A DNA stretch of 64,000 bases from Rhizobium sp. ARZ01. GTDB lineage: Bacteria; Pseudomonadota; Alphaproteobacteria; Rhizobiales; Rhizobiaceae. Position numbers and translations under genes: made by a program. The stretch spans positions 1,984,001 to 2,048,000 of the forward strand of contig NZ_JACVAE010000001.1 in the NCBI RefSeq assembly GCF_014851675.1, written 5' to 3'. Each line of letters begins with the position of its first letter. Within the stretch, counting starts at the first letter, position 1. Positions 40,899 through 50,563 of the stretch are shown in pieces. A model generated the notes under the pieces. The model had not been told where the DNA came from and did no database searches. It saw only the letters and a list, made by a program, of their open reading frames with translations.

Positions 40899-42350
40899 TC
40901 AAAGGTCGAGATCCTCCAGGGCTTTGCGGACTTCCGCGTGGTCGGAGAACGGCAGCGTGACACTGCCGATCGTTTGCCCCTCTTCATGCCCCTTGCCCGC
41001 AACGATGAGCGTATCCCCTGCCGAGAGCATCGCGACAGCGGCGCGGATGGCTGCCGCACGATCGCCGATTTCGGTTGCGCCCTTGGCTGCCACCATGATC
41101 TCGGAGCGGATCACCTCCGGCACTTCGGTGCGCGGGTTGTCGTCGGTAACGATGACCACGTCTGCAAGCCTCGTTGCGATCTCGCCCATGATCGGCCGCT
41201 TGCCCTTGTCCCGGTCGCCACCGCATCCGAATACCACGATGACGCGGCCCGAGGTGAAGGGACGAACCGAAGACAGCACATTCTCCAACGCATCCGGCTT
41301 GTGGGCGTAGTCGACATAGGCGAGCGCGCCGTTCTTGGCGTGGCCCACGAGTTCGAGCCGGCCGGAGGCACCGACCAGGTGTCCGAGTGCGGCCATGGCG
41401 TCCTTTGCGGAAACGCCGGTCGACATCGCAAGCCCCGCCGCAACAAGCGCATTGGCGACCTGGAAGTCACCGGCGAGTGGGATATGCACCTCGTAGATGT
41501 CGTCGCCGACGTGGATTTCTGCCATCTGCTTGTGGCGGAAATGCTCTACCCGCTTCAGCGTCAGGTAGGTACCCTTGCGTCCGACCGTGCGCACGTCGAG
41601 GCCAGCATCTTTTGCAGCCTTGATCGCGGCATCCGACCATTCGTCATCGGAGAAGATGATGGCGGGTGCGCCTTTCGGCAGAAGCGTATCGAACAGGCGC
41701 ATCTTCGCGGCCATGTAGTGCTCGACCGTCGGGTGATAGTCCATGTGATCGCGGCCGAGATTGGTAAAGGCGGCAGCGGACAGGCGAACGCCGTCAAGCC
41801 GCGCCTGGTCGAGCCCATGGCTGGACGCTTCCATCGCAGCATGGGTAACGCCCGCTTCGGCGAGTTCGGCGAGCAGCTTGTGCAGCGAGACTGGATCAGG
41901 CGTCGTTAGCGAACCGTAGTCCTCGCGGCCGGGAGCGGTGACGCCCGTCGTGCCGATCATGGCTGCGGCGTGACCCGCATGGGCCCAGATCTGGCGCGTG
42001 AAGGAGGCGACCGAGGTCTTTCCGGCCGTTCCGGTGACCGCAACCATTGTTTCCGGTTGACGAGCGAAGAAGCGGGCAGCGGCGAGCGCCAGGAAGCGAC
42101 GCGGCTGGTCCACGGCAATCACCGGCACGGCCGCGTCGACATATGCCTCACGCCCAACGACGACGGCGGCGGCACCGCGGGCGACGGCATCGGCAACATA
42201 GGCCGCACCGTCTGCCTTGGATCCGTTCACCGCAATGAACAGATCACCCTTGTTGACCTTGCGGCTGTCGGCCGAAATGCCGCCCACCTCGATTGCGGAT
42301 GCATTGCCCAGGTCTGGAACATCGGAGCCGGCAAGGTCTGTGATCTTCAT
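40899..42350 (-). CDS. murE: UDP-MurNAc-L-Ala-D-Glu--meso-diaminopimelate ligase
   Basis: Adds the third stem-peptide residue. 483 residues: [26 protein letters not shown] loop [41 protein letters not shown], and [13 protein letters not shown]. The DNPR motif indicates meso-diaminopimelate rather than lysine as substrate, as expected for a Gram-negative. It lies 69 bases after ftsI and next to murF. Cytoplasmic. Confidence 0.97.
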   Translation of the reverse strand: MKITDLAGSDVPDLGNASAIEVGGISADSRKVNKGDLFIAVNGSKADGAAYVADAVARGAAAVVVGREAYVDAAVPVIAVDQPRRFLALAAARFFARQPETMVAVTGTAGKTSVASFTRQIWAHAGHAAAMIGTTGVTAPGREDYGSLTTPDPVSLHKLLAELAEAGVTHAAMEASSHGLDQARLDGVRLSAAAFTNLGRDHMDYHPTVEHYMAAKMRLFDTLLPKGAPAIIFSDDEWSDAAIKAAKDAGLDVRTVGRKGTYLTLKRVEHFRHKQMAEIHVGDDIYEVHIPLAGDFQVANALVAAGLAMSTGVSAKDAMAALGHLVGASGRLELVGHAKNGALAYVDYAHKPDALENVLSSVRPFTSGRVIVVFGCGGDRDKGKRPIMGEIATRLADVVIVTDDNPRTEVPEVIRSEIMVAAKGATEIGDRAAAIRAAVAMLSAGDTLIVAGKGHEEGQTIGSVTLPFSDHAEVRKALEDLDL

Positions 42351-42419
42351 GTGGAGCTCTGTTCTTGGTCGAGTTACGCCGATTCGTCCACGAATCGGCT
42401 CACTGCGTTCATTCTGCGC

Positions 42420-44171
42420 TCAATAAGACACAAGCAAGGCAGACCCGTCCTCCCCGAATTTCGGCTTTACACCGAGAAGTGGGGCGCTGCGGCGGATGAT
42501 CTCGCCGACCATGGGTGCTGCATTGAGGCCGGCGGTGCGCCCGCCGCCTTCACCCGTCTTCGGCGCGTCGATAAAGCTCAGCACCATGTATTGCGGGTCA
42601 TCGATCGGAAAAGCGGACAGGAAGGCGTTGAAATTGAGGCCATTCTTGGCGTAGCGGCCGTTGACGACCTTGTCGGCCGTCCCCGTCTTACCACCGACAT
42701 TGAAGCCCGGCACCAAAGCCCGCTTGCCCGAGCCGACCATCGCATTTACGCGCATCAGGTAGCGCATGTCGTCGCTCGTGCTCTGCTTGACGACAGCCTG
42801 GGCCATGGCATCGGCTTCTTCGCGGCTGCGGGGGAGGAAGGTGGGCGGCACATACTTGCCGCCGTTCATCAGCGTGGCGCCGGCAACCGCCGTCTGCAAC
42901 GGGGTGGTCGAGACGCCGTGACCGAAGGAGATCGTGATCGAGTTGATCTTCTTCCACTCGCGCGGCTGGCTTGGCGTCTTCACCTCGGGAAGCTCGGTCT
43001 GCATCTTCGACAGGAGACCGAGGCGGGTAAGAAACTCCTTGTGGGCGGGAATGCCAACGATATCCGCCATTTTGGCGGTGCCGATATTCGAGGAGTACTG
43101 GAAGATCTCCGGAACCGTCAGGACACGGTGCTTGCCGTGAAAGTCCTTGATCGTGAACCCGCCGATACGGATCGGGTAGCGTGCGTCGAAGCTGTCCTTG
43201 AGCGTTACCTTCCCCGAATCAAGCGCCATGGCCGTCGTGAATGTCTTGAAGGTCGAGCCCATTTCGAACGTGCCGTCCGACATGCGGTTGAGCCAGCCAT
43301 CCTTGGCGCTCTCGGCGGGGTTGTTCGGGTCATAATCCGGGACCGACGCCATGGCCAGGATTTCGCCGGTATGGACGTCAAGCACGACGGCGCCGGCAGC
43401 CTCCGCCTGATACTTCGCCATCGATTCCACGATCACGTCATGCAGCATCGACTGCACGCGCAGATCAATCGACAGGCGAACCGGCTCCATCTTAGCATCG
43501 CTGGTCATGCCGATCGCAGCCAGGTCCGCGAGACCCTGGTTATCGATATAGCGCTCCATGCCGGCAATGCCGCGGTTGTCGATGTTGACGTAGCCGACAA
43601 TATGGGCGGAAGCCGCACCGCTCGGATAGAAGCGGCGCTTTTCCGGACGGAAGCCGACGCCGGGAATACCGAGCGCGAGGATGCGGCTCTGCTGCTTCGG
43701 CGTCAGCTGGCGCTGCAGCCACTGGAAGCGCGAATTGGAGGTGAGCTTCTTGTAGGTCGCCTTCGGATCCAGGTCGGGCAGCACCGTCTGGATCATTTCG
43801 AGCGCCTCATCCGCGTCGACGATCTTGTGCGGCTCGGCGTAGAGCGAAACCGTGCGGATGTCGGTTGCCAGAATCTCGCCGTTCCGATCGACGATGTCGG
43901 GACGCGAGGCGAGCAGGTTGTCGGCCGGACCAATGCTGGAGACCGACTCCGGCAGGGTCATTCCGTATTGCACGAGCCGACCGCCGATCACGCAATAGGC
44001 GAGCCCGAAGCACGCCATGATGACGGCAACACGGCTTCGCGCCTGCTTGCCGCTGCGCTTGCGGTGACCCTGGAAGGCCGTGGCACCGGTCAAGTGTGCC
44101 GGGCGGCTGGCGCCGCCATGCGAGAAGTGAGCCTTGCTCTTCACGTCCATGATGCGGGAGAGAAACGACAT
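42420..44171 (-). CDS. ftsI: Septal transpeptidase FtsI (PBP3)
   Basis: Cross-links septal peptidoglycan. 583 residues: cytoplasmic basic N-terminus, one membrane anchor (about 47-66), PBP dimerisation domain (ASRPDIVDRNGEILATD) and transpeptidase domain with the SxxK S306-TFK (GSTFKTF), SSN in FQYSSNIGTAKM and KTG in VGGKTGTADK. Its ATG shares one base with the ftsL stop. Partner of FtsW. Confidence 0.96.
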   Translation of the reverse strand: MSFLSRIMDVKSKAHFSHGGASRPAHLTGATAFQGHRKRSGKQARSRVAVIMACFGLAYCVIGGRLVQYGMTLPESVSSIGPADNLLASRPDIVDRNGEILATDIRTVSLYAEPHKIVDADEALEMIQTVLPDLDPKATYKKLTSNSRFQWLQRQLTPKQQSRILALGIPGVGFRPEKRRFYPSGAASAHIVGYVNIDNRGIAGMERYIDNQGLADLAAIGMTSDAKMEPVRLSIDLRVQSMLHDVIVESMAKYQAEAAGAVVLDVHTGEILAMASVPDYDPNNPAESAKDGWLNRMSDGTFEMGSTFKTFTTAMALDSGKVTLKDSFDARYPIRIGGFTIKDFHGKHRVLTVPEIFQYSSNIGTAKMADIVGIPAHKEFLTRLGLLSKMQTELPEVKTPSQPREWKKINSITISFGHGVSTTPLQTAVAGATLMNGGKYVPPTFLPRSREEADAMAQAVVKQSTSDDMRYLMRVNAMVGSGKRALVPGFNVGGKTGTADKVVNGRYAKNGLNFNAFLSAFPIDDPQYMVLSFIDAPKTGEGGGRTAGLNAAPMVGEIIRRSAPLLGVKPKFGEDGSALLVSY

Positions 44172-44566
44172 CAGCGCGCCACCGAACCTGTTGCCATCTT
44201 GTCCGTACCCTTCGCATCGCCCTTCGCCTTGGCGACATCCTTGCCTGGCTCGGCCTCCTCCTCGAGGGCGGGAAGCTCGGCGGTGCGCATCGGCAGCTCG
44301 ACGGGCTGCGCCAATTGAGTCGATTCCGTCGGCACCAGCTGGAGGTCCTGTTCATAGGTCTTCACCAACCGGTTGAGCCGGGCCGGTTGGGTCAGAAGAG
44401 CCCAGTCGGCGCGCAAGAGGTCGATGGTGTGCTCCTCGAGCCGGATCTCGGCGTCGATCTTACGGACCTCATCGAGCTTGTTCTCGGCCTTGTGCTTGAT
44501 CGTGTAGGTCACGGTGGCGGCAGCGGTCATGACGACAACCAGAACGGCATCAAAGGTACGAAACAT
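44171..44566 (-). CDS. ftsL: Cell division protein FtsL
   Basis: 131 residues: short N-terminus, membrane helix (about 5-23), then a coiled-coil region (ENKLDEVRKIDAEIRLEEHTIDLLRADWALLTQPARLNRL), the usual FtsL layout. FtsL pairs with FtsB and FtsQ to activate FtsWI. The C-terminal 40 residues are an acidic and Lys/Ala-rich extension beyond the conserved part. Identification rests on topology and position between rsmH and ftsI as well as the QPARLNRL segment. Confidence 0.9.
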   Translation of the reverse strand: MFRTFDAVLVVVMTAAATVTYTIKHKAENKLDEVRKIDAEIRLEEHTIDLLRADWALLTQPARLNRLVKTYEQDLQLVPTESTQLAQPVELPMRTAELPALEEEAEPGKDVAKAKGDAKGTDKMATGSVAR

Positions 44567-44569
44567 CCA

Positions 44570-45595
44570 TCAGCCTCCAATCTTCTCAAGGCTTGCAAGC
44601 TCGGGTAGTTCGAAAATCGAGAAATCATCCGCGCCGGGCGGAGCTGCGGTACGCTCGCCAGCCCGCAGTTTTGCGGAACGGGCACGCGGATTGATTGCAG
44701 CCTCCTCTTCGCTCGCGACAATCATGGACTTGCCAACTGGTGCGAAGATTACGTCTTTCTTGTTTAGCTCAGGCAGATGGCGCGAGCCCGTCGTGCGGCC
44801 GGAACGATCCAGGAAGAACTTCTTGACGATCCGGTCCTCGAGCGAATGGAAGCTGACGACAACCAAGCGTCCGCCCGGCTTGAGCGCACGCTCGGCGGCA
44901 AACAGCGCCCGCGCCAACTCGCCAAGTTCGTCGTTGACGAAGATGCGCAGCGCCTGGAAGACGCGGGTCGCCGGATGGATCTTGTCCTTCGCCTTGCGTG
45001 GGGTGACGATCTCGATAAGCCCGGCAAGGTCACGGGTCGTTGCGAACGGCTCCTCGGCCCGGCGCTTTTCGATTGCGCGCGCGATGCGGCCCGCCTGCTT
45101 TTCCTCACCCAGGAAACCGAAAATGCGGATGAGGTCGGAGACCTTCGCCCGGTTGACAACGTCGGCAGCGGAAACACCGGCGCTCGACATGCGCATGTCG
45201 AGCGGGCCGCTTTTCTGGAATGAAAATCCGCGCTCGGCCTCGTCGAGCTGCATAGAAGAAACGCCAATGTCGAGAACGACACCATCGAGCCCGCCGGCCG
45301 GCGCGTGCCGGGCAAGCTCGGAGAACTGCGAGTGAATGAGCGAAAGGCGACCACCGGATGCAGCGACCAGCGCCTGCCCCGCCTCGATCGCGCTTGGATC
45401 GCGATCGAGCGCGATCACCGAAGCGCCTCTTGCCAGAATGGCCGATGTATAGCCTCCAGCACCGAACGTGCCATCAAGAATGACCTGCCCGGGCTGCGGC
45501 TGGAGCGCCTCGATCACCTCGTTGAGAAGAACGGGGATGTGACGGACGGGTCCGCCATCGGCTTCAGAATTCCCTCCGCCAATATCCGCCACCAT
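44570..45595 (-). CDS. rsmH: 16S rRNA (cytosine-1402 N4)-methyltransferase
   Basis: Also called MraW. 341 residues: [16 protein letters not shown] motif [52 protein letters not shown] and [17 protein letters not shown]. It methylates C1402 in the decoding centre of 16S rRNA. ATG 45595 begins the family N-terminus; the frame continues into mraZ but is unrelated there. 14 bases from mraZ, 3 bases from ftsL. Confidence 0.96.
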   Translation of the reverse strand: MVADIGGGNSEADGGPVRHIPVLLNEVIEALQPQPGQVILDGTFGAGGYTSAILARGASVIALDRDPSAIEAGQALVAASGGRLSLIHSQFSELARHAPAGGLDGVVLDIGVSSMQLDEAERGFSFQKSGPLDMRMSSAGVSAADVVNRAKVSDLIRIFGFLGEEKQAGRIARAIEKRRAEEPFATTRDLAGLIEIVTPRKAKDKIHPATRVFQALRIFVNDELGELARALFAAERALKPGGRLVVVSFHSLEDRIVKKFFLDRSGRTTGSRHLPELNKKDVIFAPVGKSMIVASEEEAAINPRARSAKLRAGERTAAPPGADDFSIFELPELASLEKIGG

Positions 45596-45609
45596 CCCGC
45601 TTCTCCACC

Positions 45610-46050
45610 TTATTTCGAGCCCTGGCCCCGCAATCTGCGCTCTGCCCTGGCTGCCGCCTGCATCGCCTCGAACGCTTGCGGCGCCCAAAGCTGAAAATGA
45701 TCCGCCCGACCGACGAAGGTCACGTCCGTAGTGATTCCTGTGAAGTCGCGGATGAAATCCGTGACCATCAGCCGACCTTCGGAATCGAGCTTCATGAAGA
45801 CCCCGCCCCCGTGTATCAGGAGCGACATCTGGTTCGCCTCCGGCGAAAACGGATCCTCGCTGGCGATCTGCCGCTCGAACCGATCGAGCAGATCCGGACC
45901 ACCGACGCTGATCGCCGGAAAAACAAAATCCTGGAAGCAATAGAGCTCCCGGATGTCGCGCTGCGCAAGCACCGCCCGAAAGGATGAAGGCACCGAGACC
46001 CGCCCTTTCGCATCGATCTTGTTTGTCGCATTCGACAGGAACCGGTTCAT
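45610..46050 (-). CDS. mraZ: Transcriptional regulator MraZ
   Basis: AbrB-fold, ring-forming DNA-binding protein that represses its own dcw operon in E. coli. 146 residues with the double SpoVT/AbrB-like layout: [25 protein letters not shown] in the first half and [22 protein letters not shown] in the second. First gene of the dcw operon. Four TGGG repeats at 10-bp spacing lie 180-213 bases upstream and are its likely target. Confidence 0.95.
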   Translation of the reverse strand: MNRFLSNATNKIDAKGRVSVPSSFRAVLAQRDIRELYCFQDFVFPAISVGGPDLLDRFERQIASEDPFSPEANQMSLLIHGGGVFMKLDSEGRLMVTDFIRDFTGITTDVTFVGRADHFQLWAPQAFEAMQAAARAERRLRGQGSK

Positions 46051-46229
46051 GACGCTTTACGGCCGCTTCCCTGACCGGCACCGAACCAGCCGGCACCGGA
46101 AAATCCACACAGAACTCAACCGCACGAATCGCCTGCGACGCAGCAACGTTGCGCCACACCGCCCCCAACCGGGACGCCTCAGTACTTTGCGATGAACGGG
46201 CGATCATTCGCCCCTGTGCGGTATGATTA

Positions 46230-46263
46230 TGGGATACCATGGGACCATTTGGGCGTCAATGGG
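46230..46263. promoter_or_regulatory. Four-repeat MraZ-box-like operator
   Basis: TGGG occurs at 46230-46233, 46240-46243, 46250-46253 and 46260-46263, an exact 10-bp period, as TGGGA/TGGGA/TGGGC/TGGGA with 5-base spacers. MraZ operators are described as TGGGN repeats with 5-base spacing. Here TGGG reads on the strand opposite to mraZ (mraZ-strand reading is TCCCA). On the minus strand TTGACG (46259-46254), 17 bases and TATCCC overlap the array and could be promoter elements, though the -10 match is weak. Confidence 0.68.
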
Positions 46264-46314
46264 AACAGGCGGATTCCCGGCGTGAGACCATCAAATGTTT
46301 ATGGGCCGTTAAGT

Positions 46315-46330
46315 TTAACGAATGGTTACG
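46315..46330. promoter_or_regulatory. CtrA-box-like site upstream of mraZ
   Basis: TTAA-N7-TTACG resembles TTAA-N7-TTAAC with one mismatch. It lies within the loop and right arm of the 9-bp inverted repeat 46301-46336. Binding by CtrA is inference. Confidence 0.32.
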
Positions 46331-46479
46331 GCCCATCAATCAAATCGTTGGATTCAATTGGAAATCCGGTGAAATTACACAATGATTGGGAGAGCGATCC
46401 GCCGATCTCAAGGAGAAGCAATAGCGCGGGGCTTCTGGAACACATAGCGCGGCCGCGCGGCGTGCCTGGAGAGAAAAAT

Positions 46480-46876
46480 GCCAGTTGGCCTGTAAGCCGG
46501 GTTCTGTATGGCTCCGACTGACGCCGGAACGTGGCAGCCATTCATCTGGGACCGGACTTGCGCCCGGCCTCTTGCAACCCACCCGGATGACCGGCCCGGA
46601 AACGGGCTGGACGGCTCGCGCCATCCGCGTCATCCCTATTCGGTCTTGCTCCCGGTGGGGTTTACCGTGCCGTTCATGTCGCCATGTCCGCGGTGGGCTC
46701 TTACCCCACCCTTTCACCCTTACCTTCCTAGGAAGGCGGTTTGCTTTCTGTGGCACTTTCCCTGGGGTCGCCCCCGCCGGACGTTATCCGGCACCGTGTT
46801 TCCGTGGAGCCCGGACTTTCCTCCCCCCGCGGCCTTTCGACCATTGCGGAGCGCGGCTGCCCAGCCAACTGGCCCG
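46480..46876 (-). ncRNA. rnpB: RNase P RNA (rnpB), bacterial type A
   Basis: Catalytic RNA of RNase P, which matures tRNA 5' ends. On the minus strand the 5' part reads GAGGAAAGTCCGGGCTCC followed by a GCCGGATAACGTCCGGC hairpin and GGGAAAGTGCCACAGAAA, all strongly conserved in rnpB; the 3' part carries ACAGAACCCGGCTTAC. Helix P1 is formed by GCCAGTTGGC (46873-46864) and GCCAACTGGC (46489-46480). ATTTTTCTC follows the 3' end. Length about 397 nt fits alphaproteobacterial rnpB. Open frames read across it are artefacts. Exact ends are approximate. Confidence 0.95.
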
Positions 46877-47119
46877 CGTTCCTTAGCGAAAGAGCACCGC
46901 GATGACCAGAAGAAATCACCGGCAGTTCACGCATACGCGGGGGAAACCTTGCCTGAGCCAAGTAGAACGCACGAAGCTCCGGACGCCGCACCCCAAGCGC
47001 CGGTCAGTTGCACTCGTCACCTTGTAGCAGTTCCCATGAATATTAGCTTGACCTGATTTACCATCAGATCATCATGCTCTCCACAGTTGCGAAGGCGTCT
47101 TTCTCAAAGGGGATCGACA

Positions 47120-49582
47120 ATGTGTCACACATTATACGGGCACATCGCCTGCGCGCTTGGCGTGGCCTTGCTTTCTTTGGCCAGCTCAAGTGCTGCGCGT
47201 GCCGCAGAGATTGAAACCACGGGCACGATCGGCTCTCCGGAAGCGACGACAACGATCACAGGCGAGCAGCTTCCGCCACCGAGTTTGAATTTTGGCGGCG
47301 TCATTGGGGAGAAAGCCTCAGATTCCCGCCCCTGGTGGGCCCCACGGATCGTCCCGCCGAAGGGCGCACCCAACGTATTGCTGATCATGACAGACGATCA
47401 GGGGTTCGGCGCGCCAAGCACCTTCGGTGGCGTCATCCCCACCCCTGCGATGGACCGGATCGCCAACGATGGCCTGCGTTTTACGAATTTCCACTCGACA
47501 TCGCTTTGCTCGCCGTCTCGGGCAGCCCTGATCACCGGTCGCAACCACCACTCCGTCGGTTTCGGCGTGGTCGGCGAAATCGCAACGGGATACCCGGGGT
47601 ACGACTCGATCATTCCGATCGAGAAGGGCACGATCGGCACGATCCTCAAGGAGAATGGGTACGCCACGTCGTGGTTCGGCAAGAACCACAACACGCCCTC
47701 TTACCAGTCGAGCCAGGCAGGCCCCTTCAACCAGTGGCCAACCGGCATGGGCTTCGATTACTTCTATGGCTTCGTCGGCGGTGATGCCAGCCAATGGCAG
47801 CCGAACCTGTTCCGCAATACCACGCCGATTTATCCGTTCGAAGGCAATCCGGGCTGGAACCTGGAAACGGCAATGGCCGACGAGGCAATTCAGTACATCA
47901 AACAGCTCAAGGAGCTTGCTCCTGATAAGCCCTGGCTTGTCTACTATGTCCCCGGCGCAACGCATGCGCCTCACCATCCGACGCCGGAGTGGATCAAGAA
48001 GATCAGCGACATGCATCTTTTCGATGACGGCTGGAACAAGGTCCGCGACAAGATTTTTGCCAACCAGAAGCGGCTTGGCATCATTCCGGAGAACGCCAAG
48101 CTGACCCCATGGCCGGAAGGATTGCCGCAATGGGATTCGCTGGGATTTGAGGAGAAGAAGCTCTTCACAAGACAGGCCGACATCTACGGAGCCTACCTTG
48201 CCTATGCCGACCACGAAATCGGCCGCGTCATCCAGGCGGTGGAAGATGTCGGTGAACTCAACAACACGTTGATCATCTATATTGGCGGCGACAACGGCGC
48301 GAGTGCCGAGGGCATGCTCAATGGCACGCCGAACGAATTCACCACGTTCAACGGTGTTGCCGTTCCCGTAAAGGACCAGTTTCTCTGGTACCCCTTCTGG
48401 GGTTCGGAGCGAACGTTTCCGCACTACGCAGCCGGCTGGGCGTGGGCGATGGATACCCCGTTCAAGTGGATGAAGCAGGTGCCTTCGCACTTCGGCGGAA
48501 CCGCTCAGGGAATGGTCATGTCATGGCCGGGACACATCACGGATGCTGGCGGGATCCGCCGGCAGTTTCACCACTTCATCGACGTCGTGCCGACGATCCT
48601 CGAGGCCGCCGGCATCCCGTCCCCCGACGGGATAAACGGCATAGAGCAGCAACCAATCGAAGGCGTCAGCATGATGTATGCGTGGGACAAGGCAAAAGCC
48701 GACGCCCCGACGAGGCACACAACCCAATACTTTGAGATGCTCGGCAATCGCGCCGTCTATCACGACGGCTGGGTGGCGGCGACAACGCCGGCAACCCTGC
48801 CCTGGGAACTCAGCACCAAAACGCCGCCGGATGTGATCACCGGCTACAACTGGGAACTGTACAACGTTGACGAAGATCCCACCCAGTTCAACGATCTCGC
48901 CTCAAAGATGCCCGACAAGCTCCGCGAGATGCAGGACCTGTTCTACGCGGAAGCGAAGAAATACAATGTGTTGCCGCTCGACAATTCGACGCTGGCACGG
49001 TGGAACACGCCGCGTCCGAGCCTCACCGCCGGGCGCACTGAGTTTGTCTACACGGGCGGACTAAGCGGTGTTCCGGCGAGCGCGGCACCCAGCACGTTGA
49101 ACAAGTCCTACACGATCACGGCCGACGTCGAAATTCCGGAAGACGGGGCGGAGGGCATGATCGTCACCCACGGCGGTCGTTTTGGCGGCTACGGTCTCTT
49201 CCTCAGCAAGGGAGACTTCGGCGTTGGTCGGGGAAAAGTCGTTTTCCTCTACAATCTCCTCGATTTGAAGCGGACAACGTGGGAGGGACCGGAGCTCGAA
49301 CCGGGTAAGCACACGATTGTCTTCGACTTCAAATCGGATGGTCCCGGCATCGGCAAAGGCGGAACCGGCATATTGTCGGTCGACGGCAAGGAAGTCGCCA
49401 AAAACTCCATTGAACACGGCATACCGGTTACTTTCCCGGAGGACGAGACGTTTGACGTCGGCCTCGATACCCGCACTGGCGTGGCGTTGCTTGAGTACCG
49501 CTACGAGCCGCCCTTCAAGTTCACCGGCAAGATCGACAAGCTGACATTCCTGCTGAAGCCTGAAGCGACGGCAACGCCCTGA
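47120..49582 (+). CDS. Periplasmic arylsulfatase
   Basis: 820 residues. A signal peptide (hydrophobic 9-25, likely cut at ARA-AE near 28) precedes a sulfatase domain. The catalytic Cys is C130 in LCSPSRAALITGR, the CxPSR motif converted to formylglycine by a maturase encoded elsewhere. Metal-binding D92 and D93 lie in MTDDQG, and GGDNGASAEG is the second metal motif. After about residue 600 an additional beta-rich domain (SLTAGRTEFVYTGGLSG to the end) resembles those in long bacterial arylsulfatases. It releases sulfate from aromatic or other sulfate esters. ATG 47120 begins the signal peptide. It may form a unit with the next gene. Confidence 0.92.
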   Translation: MCHTLYGHIACALGVALLSLASSSAARAAEIETTGTIGSPEATTTITGEQLPPPSLNFGGVIGEKASDSRPWWAPRIVPPKGAPNVLLIMTDDQGFGAPSTFGGVIPTPAMDRIANDGLRFTNFHSTSLCSPSRAALITGRNHHSVGFGVVGEIATGYPGYDSIIPIEKGTIGTILKENGYATSWFGKNHNTPSYQSSQAGPFNQWPTGMGFDYFYGFVGGDASQWQPNLFRNTTPIYPFEGNPGWNLETAMADEAIQYIKQLKELAPDKPWLVYYVPGATHAPHHPTPEWIKKISDMHLFDDGWNKVRDKIFANQKRLGIIPENAKLTPWPEGLPQWDSLGFEEKKLFTRQADIYGAYLAYADHEIGRVIQAVEDVGELNNTLIIYIGGDNGASAEGMLNGTPNEFTTFNGVAVPVKDQFLWYPFWGSERTFPHYAAGWAWAMDTPFKWMKQVPSHFGGTAQGMVMSWPGHITDAGGIRRQFHHFIDVVPTILEAAGIPSPDGINGIEQQPIEGVSMMYAWDKAKADAPTRHTTQYFEMLGNRAVYHDGWVAATTPATLPWELSTKTPPDVITGYNWELYNVDEDPTQFNDLASKMPDKLREMQDLFYAEAKKYNVLPLDNSTLARWNTPRPSLTAGRTEFVYTGGLSGVPASAAPSTLNKSYTITADVEIPEDGAEGMIVTHGGRFGGYGLFLSKGDFGVGRGKVVFLYNLLDLKRTTWEGPELEPGKHTIVFDFKSDGPGIGKGGTGILSVDGKEVAKNSIEHGIPVTFPEDETFDVGLDTRTGVALLEYRYEPPFKFTGKIDKLTFLLKPEATATP

Positions 49583-49619
49583 ACCTTACTGATCCGAGGT
49601 CCGCGCAGGGAGCGCATGG

Positions 49620-49967
49620 ATGATAAGGGCCCTTGACGTTGCAGCATTGGCTGAAATCGCCACCGGCGTCGCATTGCTGGTCGTCCCGTCCTTTATCGGC
49701 GAGGTCCTTCTTGGCGAAATGCTGATAGGCGCGGCCATACCGACGGCGCGGGTGGCCGGCCTTGCCTTGATTGCCTTGGGGATCGCCTGCTGGAGAAACG
49801 CGCCCCTGCTTGGGATGCTGACATACAGCATGGCCGCTACAGCCTACCTCGGCTATGTCGCTGCAGCGGGAGTGTTCGCCGGCGTGCTTCTATGGCCAGC
49901 GGTTGCAGCGCATGCCGTCTTGTCGGTCTTTCTCTGTCGCGACTGGCTGAAGACGGACATCGATTGA
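49620..49967 (+). CDS. Small four-helix membrane protein
   Basis: 115 residues with about four hydrophobic helices (about 6-28, 36-57, 62-84 and 86-106) and few charges until the end (CRDWLKTDID). I recognise no family signature. It begins 37 bases after the arylsulfatase stop on the same strand, which suggests co-transcription. A role with the sulfatase is only a guess from position. Confidence 0.7.
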   Translation: MIRALDVAALAEIATGVALLVVPSFIGEVLLGEMLIGAAIPTARVAGLALIALGIACWRNAPLLGMLTYSMAATAYLGYVAAAGVFAGVLLWPAVAAHAVLSVFLCRDWLKTDID

Positions 49968-50038
49968 TAGATCCAACGGACGAGCGCCACTGGCGCGCAG
50001 TTGGGGGCACTCCGCAACCGGATGCCCCCGATTACTCG

Positions 50039-50563
50039 TTAAGAATCGAGCAGGCTCTGGACCTTGCCACAGTAGCGCTTCGATACGGGGTTCATGCGCT
50101 TGGCGCCATGGCCGGCATTGTACTTCAAGATGGTGCCGCAGGTGGTCCCGCCGCTGAGATCGTGGGCCGCGGCCAGGTATTTCATGCCAAACTTGATGTT
50201 CGTTTCAGGATCGTAGAGCCCCTTGGCGCTGCCTTGATAACCCATCATGCGAGCCGTGGCCGGCTTGATCTGCATCAGGCCGATCTCACCCGCCCCGCCC
50301 CGCGCCTTCGGATTGAAATTGCTTTCCACGCGAACGACGGCGTGAGCGAGGTCGACCGGAACGCCATACTGCCGGGCATAGGTCTTGATCAGCGTCGAGT
50401 AACTGGCAGGCGCGCCCATCAGCGGGTAGCCGGTGGTTCGGGTTACGGTCTTCAGGGGCTTGCTAATGATGACGCCGGGGAGATCGTCGGCCTTGGCCGA
50501 TACCGTCTGCGTCAGAAGGGCAATAAGGCAAGCCGCCCCAGCGGCCGTAATCGAATTCGTCAT
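50039..50563 (-). CDS. Lytic transglycosylase, SLT domain
   Basis: 174 residues with a signal peptide (1-24 or so) and a C-terminal SLT domain. Catalytic Glu is E80 in HAVVRVESNFNPKA; GEIGLMQIKPATARMMGY, DPETNIKFGMKYL and LKYNAGHG are the other goose-lysozyme-fold motifs. It cleaves peptidoglycan glycan strands to 1,6-anhydro-muropeptides in the periplasm. The ATG at 50563 has GGAG about 12 bases upstream; a TTG at 50572 is too near the GGAG. Monocistronic by spacing. Confidence 0.9.
   Translation of the reverse strand: MTNSITAAGAACLIALLTQTVSAKADDLPGVIISKPLKTVTRTTGYPLMGAPASYSTLIKTYARQYGVPVDLAHAVVRVESNFNPKARGGAGEIGLMQIKPATARMMGYQGSAKGLYDPETNIKFGMKYLAAAHDLSGGTTCGTILKYNAGHGAKRMNPVSKRYCGKVQSLLDS

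Larger units (their letters stand above)
46051..46479. other. mraZ upstream regulatory region
   Basis: 429 bases between rnpB and mraZ on the minus strand. It contains the TGGG repeat array (46230-46263), a 9-bp inverted repeat (ATGGGCCGT 46301-46309 with ACGGCCCAT 46328-46336), a CtrA-like site within that repeat, and the rnpB trailing T-run. It is more AT-rich than the flanking genes. No coding frame is supported. Confidence 0.65.

Noticed and set aside
42351..42419. Possible separate promoter between ftsI and murE
   Set aside because: Only 69 bases, with no -35/-10 pair I could defend; co-transcription is more likely.
41970..44318. 782-codon open frame on the plus strand across ftsI and murE
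   Set aside because: Antisense shadow of ftsI and the 5' part of murE; composition is typical of reverse reading of GC-rich codons.
46192..47056. Several open frames between mraZ and the arylsulfatase
   Set aside because: They cross rnpB and the mraZ control region; the conserved RNase P RNA elements explain the sequence.
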